Source: Rhipidocladum racemiflorum (Eukaryota; Streptophyta; Magnoliopsida; Poales; Poaceae). From it: a stretch of DNA of 64,000 bases. Below the pieces are notes generated by a model. It saw nothing but the letters and a program-made list of their open reading frames with translations, did no database searches and was not told the DNA's origin. Below, piece after piece: positions 59,429 through 64,000 of this stretch. Within the stretch, counting starts at the first letter, position 1. Each line of letters begins with the position of its first letter. The position numbers and the translations under genes were made by a program. The stretch spans positions 19,452,001 through 19,516,000 of the forward strand of contig CM070591.1 in NCBI GenBank assembly GCA_036346355.1, in the 5' to 3' direction.

Positions 59429-59522
59429 TCAATTGTCTCTACCTTCGTGGTTCTGAAGCAAAGAGATAGAACCGTGTTAACAAGATGAGAAGGAAGATTC
59501 GCAAGAAGGTAGAGACAATTGA
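59429..59522. repeat. Perfect 18-bp inverted repeat
   Basis: TCAATTGTCTCTACCTTC (59429-59446) is exactly reverse-complemented at 59505-59522, with a 58-base spacer. It could be a small hairpin locus or a miniature element. No flanking duplication was identified. Confidence 0.85.
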
Positions 59523-60009
59523 CCTCTTAGAGGGCAACAATAAAGACAGAAAAAACTTATTTCCCTCTCTATGCTGCAAATACGACACCTCCATTTTACT
59601 ATGCGAAATAACTCACATACTAAAAACTGATCTTAGTCTTTGATAACTTCCAACATTTAATCCCACCCATGATCTATACCAACTACTGTTGATGTCCAGT
59701 TGTACACCATCCAACCTCTTCACTGCTCTAAATTCCATCTCTCTTTGCTCACTCCATCGAAACAGAAACAAAAAGAATCCAAGTTTCAGAATACACTTCT
59801 AGATGCTACAAACATCACAGAAATGAATCGACAAGCCAAACACACTGTCAGATAACTAACCACAATATATTCTTTTAGCAAAGAATAAAAAATTATATCT
59901 CATAAGTAAATACACAAAATCCTAATGAATTTTTTAAAAAATATACTATATTTTATTCCAAATTGCAGAAGTAAATGTCTGTCGCAAGAAATTTCAGTTT
60001 TATATGTCT

Positions 60010-60204
60010 ATCGCCTGTTCATCGGGCGATATAAGCCTGTCGCCCGTCCATCGGGCGACAGGAGACCTTTCGTGTTTTCTGCCGCCTGTTAGACGGGCGA
60101 CAGGCTTCTGTCGCCCGATGAACAGGCGACAGAATAAAAATCCCCCGTTGGACGGGCGACATAAAGCATGCGGGCTTCCTGTCGCCCGATGGACGGGCGA
60201 TAGG
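60010..60204. repeat. Six palindromes of the GTCGCCCG/CGGGCGAC type upstream of the MULE transposase
   Basis: Units at about 60010-60030, 60036-60062, 60079-60103, 60108-60132, 60142-60165 (weak) and 60178-60204. Arms are (C)TGTCGCC(C/T)G and CGGGCGACAG. The short centres alternate between types such as TCCAT and ATGAA. They end just before the TATA-like box. Sub-terminal repeats bound by the transposase are a plausible role; this is inference. Confidence 0.85.
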
Positions 60205-60206
60205 CT

Positions 60207-60216
60207 TATTTTATAG
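60207..60216 (+). promoter_or_regulatory. TATA-like box for the MULE gene
   Basis: TATTTTATAG, followed about 30 bases later by a GA-rich stretch (60,240-60,330) typical of a plant 5' UTR. Confidence 0.45.
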
Positions 60217-60356
60217 TCGCCGCGCGCGTTCGGCCGGTCGGCAGAAGCAGCAGAACCAGGACAAAGAAGAGGAGAGAAAAGAGAAGAAGAGAGGAAAAAA
60301 GAGAGAAGGGAAGAAAAATAGAGCGTGATTTTTGAGCCCCGTCATTTCATATTCAG

Positions 60357-61033
60357 GTAATTTCTCATTCTTTAGTTTCTGTATTTGTAGATCTAGAAAA
60401 TGTAGTTAGAAAATGTAGTTTTTGTATTTGTAGATCTAGAAAATGTAGTCAGACGTAGAAAGATTTAGCAAACCTAGTTTGTAGTTAGATGTACTACAGA
60501 CATAGCAAATATAGCAAATCTAGTTAGGTGTAGGTAGATCTAGCAAATCTAGTTTGATGTAGGTATGCACTACTCGTTTTAATTTTTTTAGCAGTAAGTT
60601 ATGATTTAGTAGAAATGATTTTAGATCTAGGTTTGTGTGCGTTGATATATCGAATGTAGATACTTTGAATGGATAGAAGTATTCATTTCTTAGGAATGCA
60701 GTTGAGTACATATAGCGAAAGTATTTTGATTTACGTCGAGTAGAAATTAATCGTAGAGAATGTAGTTAGAGTAGTTGTTTAATTCTTTGGTAGTAGATCT
60801 AGTAAATGTAGATATTGTATACCGATACGAATACATCCATATACATATTCAATTCTTACGAATGTAGTACGGCAGAGATAGCGATTGTTACGATCCTAGA
60901 TATGTATTGTTAGAAATGTAGCAAATTTTTGTACGAATAAATATGTATTTTTGTAGCATATAGATGTACCAAAGTTGGAGGTCATAATATTTTTTACGGA
61001 AAGTAATTAATTCATGGGTGAATGGATTTGCAG
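60357..61033 (+). other. Probable 5'-UTR intron of the MULE transposase
   Basis: Donor CAG/GTAATT (60356/60357) and acceptor TTTGCAG (ending 61033). The interval is T-rich with repeated GTAGATCTAG motifs and many stops. The acceptor lies two bases before the start codon at 61036. An in-frame GTG at 61018 lies inside the intron and is not a eukaryotic start. Confidence 0.6.
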
Positions 61034-61035
61034 AT

Positions 61036-63714
61036 ATGGCAGAACGGGTTCTATTTAGAATATATTATGGCGAAGGGGTTGTAATGTATGGTTCGGAGGG
61101 TGCAGATCTAAGTAACTTCCAGTATGTGTACAGAAGTTTGAGTAGGATCGAAGAGCGCACATTTTCTTCAGTGTTGAAGTGGTTGTATTATACTTTTCGG
61201 ATGGAAGAAGAGAAGTGGCAGCTGAAGGTATTTTGCCTCTGTAGTATGCAGAACAATCCATTTTGTTGGGAGCTAGTTGAGTTGAAAGGAACCGCATCGT
61301 GGAGATCATATGTGAGGGGGACAGAGCAACGGGGATGGAACCGGGTGCTTTTAGTGCAAGCCTATGCCCGGGATGTTGCCCCCCAGCAGCAGCCGGACAG
61401 TGGTGAGTGTAGTCAGGCTCAAAATGAGTTAAGTTTTGGGGACACCGAAATTGGGGGATGTAGCCGTGAGCAGTACATCCAGACACGCAACGAGGACATT
61501 ATTTGCCAAAGTGGCGAACAATCTAAATTTGGGGAGGACGAAGCAAATGTTGGACAAGTAGCGCGGGGACTAGTAGACGAAGGTGAGCAAATTGATGAAA
61601 TAACAGTTAGGATGGAAGAGGAAGACCGTGAGTACGGCATAGCAGAAGTGGAAGACGACGATGAGTCGGATGAGGAAGGTGGAGGTACAGAGCCGCCTGT
61701 GCCAGCCGAGTGGAGCACGCATCAATTTGAGAGGTTGGCTGTTAATGAAACCAATGACATACGTTGGCAGTACAGCGCCAACGAGGTTAGGCCTGACAGT
61801 ATGTACGCGACAAAGGAGACTGTGCAGGATGCTGTGAAAGATTGGGCCTTATCATTAAGAAGGACTTTCAGGGTTAAGAAATCCACGCCGACCTGCTACG
61901 ACGTGGTGTGTGAGATCCATGGCTGTCCGTGGAGAGTGCACGCGTACAAGCCGAAGTGGGGCACCCATTGGTTATGCTCGAAGGTTGAGCAGCACAGCTG
62001 TATGATTGAGGAAACAATGATGGCTCATAGGAACCTGTCATCTGGGTTTGTCGCGAATATCATGTACTCAGAGATAGTGGAGAACCTGACTTATGAGCCC
62101 CGTGCTATTATCCGAGCTATCGAGAACAGATATCAGTACACAATTAGCTATGGGAAGGCTTGGAGGGCGAAACAGAAGGCCTTAGAAACGAGGTTTGAGA
62201 AGTTTGAAGACTCGTACCACAATCTGCCCGCATTGCTCAGTTGCATTCAGGGAAGAAATCCCGGCACTTACTATGATTATCAAGATTGTCCGTCAATCAA
62301 GTGGCCAACTAAAAGGCATCTGAGGAGAGTGTTCTTCGCATTCGGAGCTTGCATTAAGGCGTTCTATCACTGTCGTCCATTGTTGTGCGTGGACGGCACA
62401 TTCTTGACCGGGAAATACAAAGGGCAAATTTTGACAGCTGTGGGTGTTGACGGAAACAACCAGATTCTGCCTGTTGCATTCGCCTTTGTAGAAAGTGAGA
62501 ACTATGAGAGTTGGCTATGGTTCCTGCGGAACTTGAAGATTGGGGTGGTCAAAACTCGTCAGGATGTGTGCGTGCTGCACGACAGGCATGCTGGTCTGCT
62601 TAGTGCGATCAACCAGTTGCAAACAGGGGCAGAGGAGCCATTTCCATGGCCTGACTTGCAGAGCCGATGGTGCATGAGGCATTTGGGTGCAAATTTCTAC
62701 AAGCAATTCAGGAACATGGAACTCATGAACATGTTCAAAAGACTATGTAAGCAGAACCAGGAGAGCAAGTTCCAGACTCTGTGGAAAAATATCGATGAGC
62801 TGACAAGAAAACACAAAGAGGAGATGGCAAACAAGAGTACTGCCAGCGAAGGACACGATGAGGCGGAGCCTCTTCCCCCACTGCCAACAGAAGATGACGC
62901 GACTAATCGTCGTCGAAGGCAAATGCCAATCAAATATTTCTCGGACTGGATCAAGCACGAACCGAAGGAAAAGTGGGCACTGTTACATGACACACATGGT
63001 GCCAGATACGGTGTGATGACCAGTAACTTTGCAGAAGTTTACAGCTGGGTAATGAGAGGGATGAGGTGTCTCCCATTGGTGGAAATTGTTGAGGGAGTGC
63101 TGCGGGGCACAACCAAGTACTTCGTCGACAGACATCAAGCTGCACAGATAGTGCTGAGAGATGAGAAGCTCCTGTACTCCTCCATGATCAGTAAATACAT
63201 GGAAGAGAAGAGTCAGAAGGCAGCCAAGCATAGAGCTATAAAAGTTGGTGCACGAACACTGCGCTTCGAGGTGATCTGTAAGGATAAAGGATGGCGTGGA
63301 ACCAACCAGCGGGTTGTCATTCAGGAGTGCATATTACAGGACATTTGCAAATGCTCGTGTAACAAGCCCCACCTTTTGCACATGCCGTGTTCTCATGTGA
63401 TAGCCGCATGTGCTTTATTTGGAATGCAACCTGGTACCTATCTATCTGAATATTTCAGGAAGGAAAGGGTGATGGCAACTTGGAGCGAGGAGCTGTATGG
63501 TTACGGTGTTGTGGGTTCTTTCACCACAACTCCTAGTGCTGATGAAAGGTTCTGGGTCCTAGATTTTAATGCAGGTAGATGGAAAGCAGGGCGTCGGAAA
63601 ACAAGACGTATCAGAAATGACATGGATGAGTCAGAAGCTGGCAAGCGCGTGAAGAAATGTTCATTGTGCAAGGAAAAAGGACATACGTTCAAGAATTGCA
63701 ACGCACAAAACTAA
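61036..63714 (+). CDS. Mutator-like (MuDR family) transposase, 892 aa, intact
   Basis: It cuts and reinserts Mutator-like elements in the nucleus by DDE chemistry. The first in-frame ATG (61036) gives MAERVLFRIYYGEG, the usual start of this group. Residues 1-110 form the plant MuDR N-terminal domain. An acidic linker follows (about 150-235, with EDDDESDEEGG). A WRKY/GCM1-like zinc-binding DNA-binding region lies at about 255-325 (CYDVVCEIHGC, later HSC). The MULE domain has D453 in CVDGTF, D516 in HDRH and E667 in FAEVYSW, the expected DDE set. A SWIM finger has C771, C773, C785 and H787. The C-terminal CCHC knuckle is C875, C878, H883, C888 with perfect spacing. No stop or frameshift occurs over 2.7 kb, so it may be active or was recently. 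A domesticated gene is the alternative; the palindrome array upstream favours a transposon. Confidence 0.93.
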   Translation: MAERVLFRIYYGEGVVMYGSEGADLSNFQYVYRSLSRIEERTFSSVLKWLYYTFRMEEEKWQLKVFCLCSMQNNPFCWELVELKGTASWRSYVRGTEQRGWNRVLLVQAYARDVAPQQQPDSGECSQAQNELSFGDTEIGGCSREQYIQTRNEDIICQSGEQSKFGEDEANVGQVARGLVDEGEQIDEITVRMEEEDREYGIAEVEDDDESDEEGGGTEPPVPAEWSTHQFERLAVNETNDIRWQYSANEVRPDSMYATKETVQDAVKDWALSLRRTFRVKKSTPTCYDVVCEIHGCPWRVHAYKPKWGTHWLCSKVEQHSCMIEETMMAHRNLSSGFVANIMYSEIVENLTYEPRAIIRAIENRYQYTISYGKAWRAKQKALETRFEKFEDSYHNLPALLSCIQGRNPGTYYDYQDCPSIKWPTKRHLRRVFFAFGACIKAFYHCRPLLCVDGTFLTGKYKGQILTAVGVDGNNQILPVAFAFVESENYESWLWFLRNLKIGVVKTRQDVCVLHDRHAGLLSAINQLQTGAEEPFPWPDLQSRWCMRHLGANFYKQFRNMELMNMFKRLCKQNQESKFQTLWKNIDELTRKHKEEMANKSTASEGHDEAEPLPPLPTEDDATNRRRRQMPIKYFSDWIKHEPKEKWALLHDTHGARYGVMTSNFAEVYSWVMRGMRCLPLVEIVEGVLRGTTKYFVDRHQAAQIVLRDEKLLYSSMISKYMEEKSQKAAKHRAIKVGARTLRFEVICKDKGWRGTNQRVVIQECILQDICKCSCNKPHLLHMPCSHVIAACALFGMQPGTYLSEYFRKERVMATWSEELYGYGVVGSFTTTPSADERFWVLDFNAGRWKAGRRKTRRIRNDMDESEAGKRVKKCSLCKEKGHTFKNCNAQN

Positions 63715-64000
63715 GGAGATGAAGGAGGAGATGGCAATCCGACGGTGGCGGGTGGATCGTCCTGTGCGACGAGTGCTGCACGACGCCAACGTACCACATG
63801 AGAAGCAATTTAATCGCAATTTAATCGATTTGATGTGTGTTGTGTGAACCCTGTGTGTAAGCCTCCTGCATGTGGCTGTGAGTGTTGTGCATTGAAAAAT
63901 TATTGTAACTGTTTCTGAATATTTATAATGCTTGAACAATTTTACGTGCGTGTTTGTTTGAACACATTGTTGAGAGAAACCTATAGTATTCGAACGCTTT
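63715..64000 (+). other. 3' flank of the transposase gene
   Basis: No second gene, no clear polyadenylation signal and no inverted copy of the upstream palindromes before the window ends. Confidence 0.5.

Noticed and set aside
61018..61035. Six-codon N-terminal extension of the MULE protein beginning at GTG
   Set aside because: GTG is not a normal eukaryotic start, and the extension lies across a good intron acceptor. ATG at 61036 fits the family.
1..64000. tRNA, rRNA or other classical RNA genes
   Set aside because: The only tRNA-related matches are 12-base primer binding sites beside LTRs; no cloverleaf or rRNA sequence was seen.

Overview
The window is plant nuclear DNA, most likely from a grass with a repeat-rich genome. 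It holds a Tekay-type chromovirus, an Angela/BARE-type copia element and large non-coding gypsy derivatives nested in each other. No ordinary host gene is visible. The only long intact protein gene is a Mutator-like (MuDR) transposase near the right end. The species assignment is inference.

Bases 1 to about 55,557 read as ONE old minus-strand Ty3/gypsy element, called E here, blown apart by later insertions. E supplies a protease/gag remnant (1-1671), the gag start (5314-5449), a tRNA-iMet primer site (5619-5630) and a 5' LTR in four pieces (5633-6359, 7364-7490, 44515-45485, 54838-55557). Insertions in E are: solo LTR G (1672-5313, TSD CTAGG); a 996-bp hAT-like element (6360-7355, 8-bp TSD GGTAATAA); the 37-kb composite A (7491-44509, TSD TAGGT); and a damaged Angela-like copia composite F (45486-54832, TSD AAAAG). 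A contains B (9743-27265, TSD GTCAT) and chromovirus D (28872-40729, TSD GATAA). B contains C (14608-23372, TSD TTAAT). F contains solo LTR H (52517-54307, TSD ACATG). Every boundary marked with a TSD was read as TG...CA ends (or TIRs) plus a matching duplication.

A, B and C belong to one non-coding LTR family: about 2.2-2.3 kb LTRs, 4 kb or more of internal DNA without gag or pol, and perfect iMet primer sites and purine tracts. Their LTRs are homologous to that of E, which does encode gag and protease. E is therefore the type of element that could mobilise A, B and C in trans. The shared LTR has two features I do not recognise from described families. One is a run of small hairpins whose arms change together between copies. 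The other is a set of conserved splice-like signals around a 57-58 nt mini-exon with a GC-type donor. These are the best candidates for an undescribed system.

From 55.6 to 60.0 kb the DNA is AT-rich, with a degenerate tandem repeat of about 0.3 kb, a microsatellite and an 18-bp inverted repeat. At 60.0-63.7 kb lies a MULE unit: six GGGCGAC-type palindromes, a TATA-like box, a probable 5'-UTR intron, and an uninterrupted 892-codon transposase with DNA-binding, DDE, SWIM and CCHC motifs. Its right end lies beyond the window or is not recognisable.
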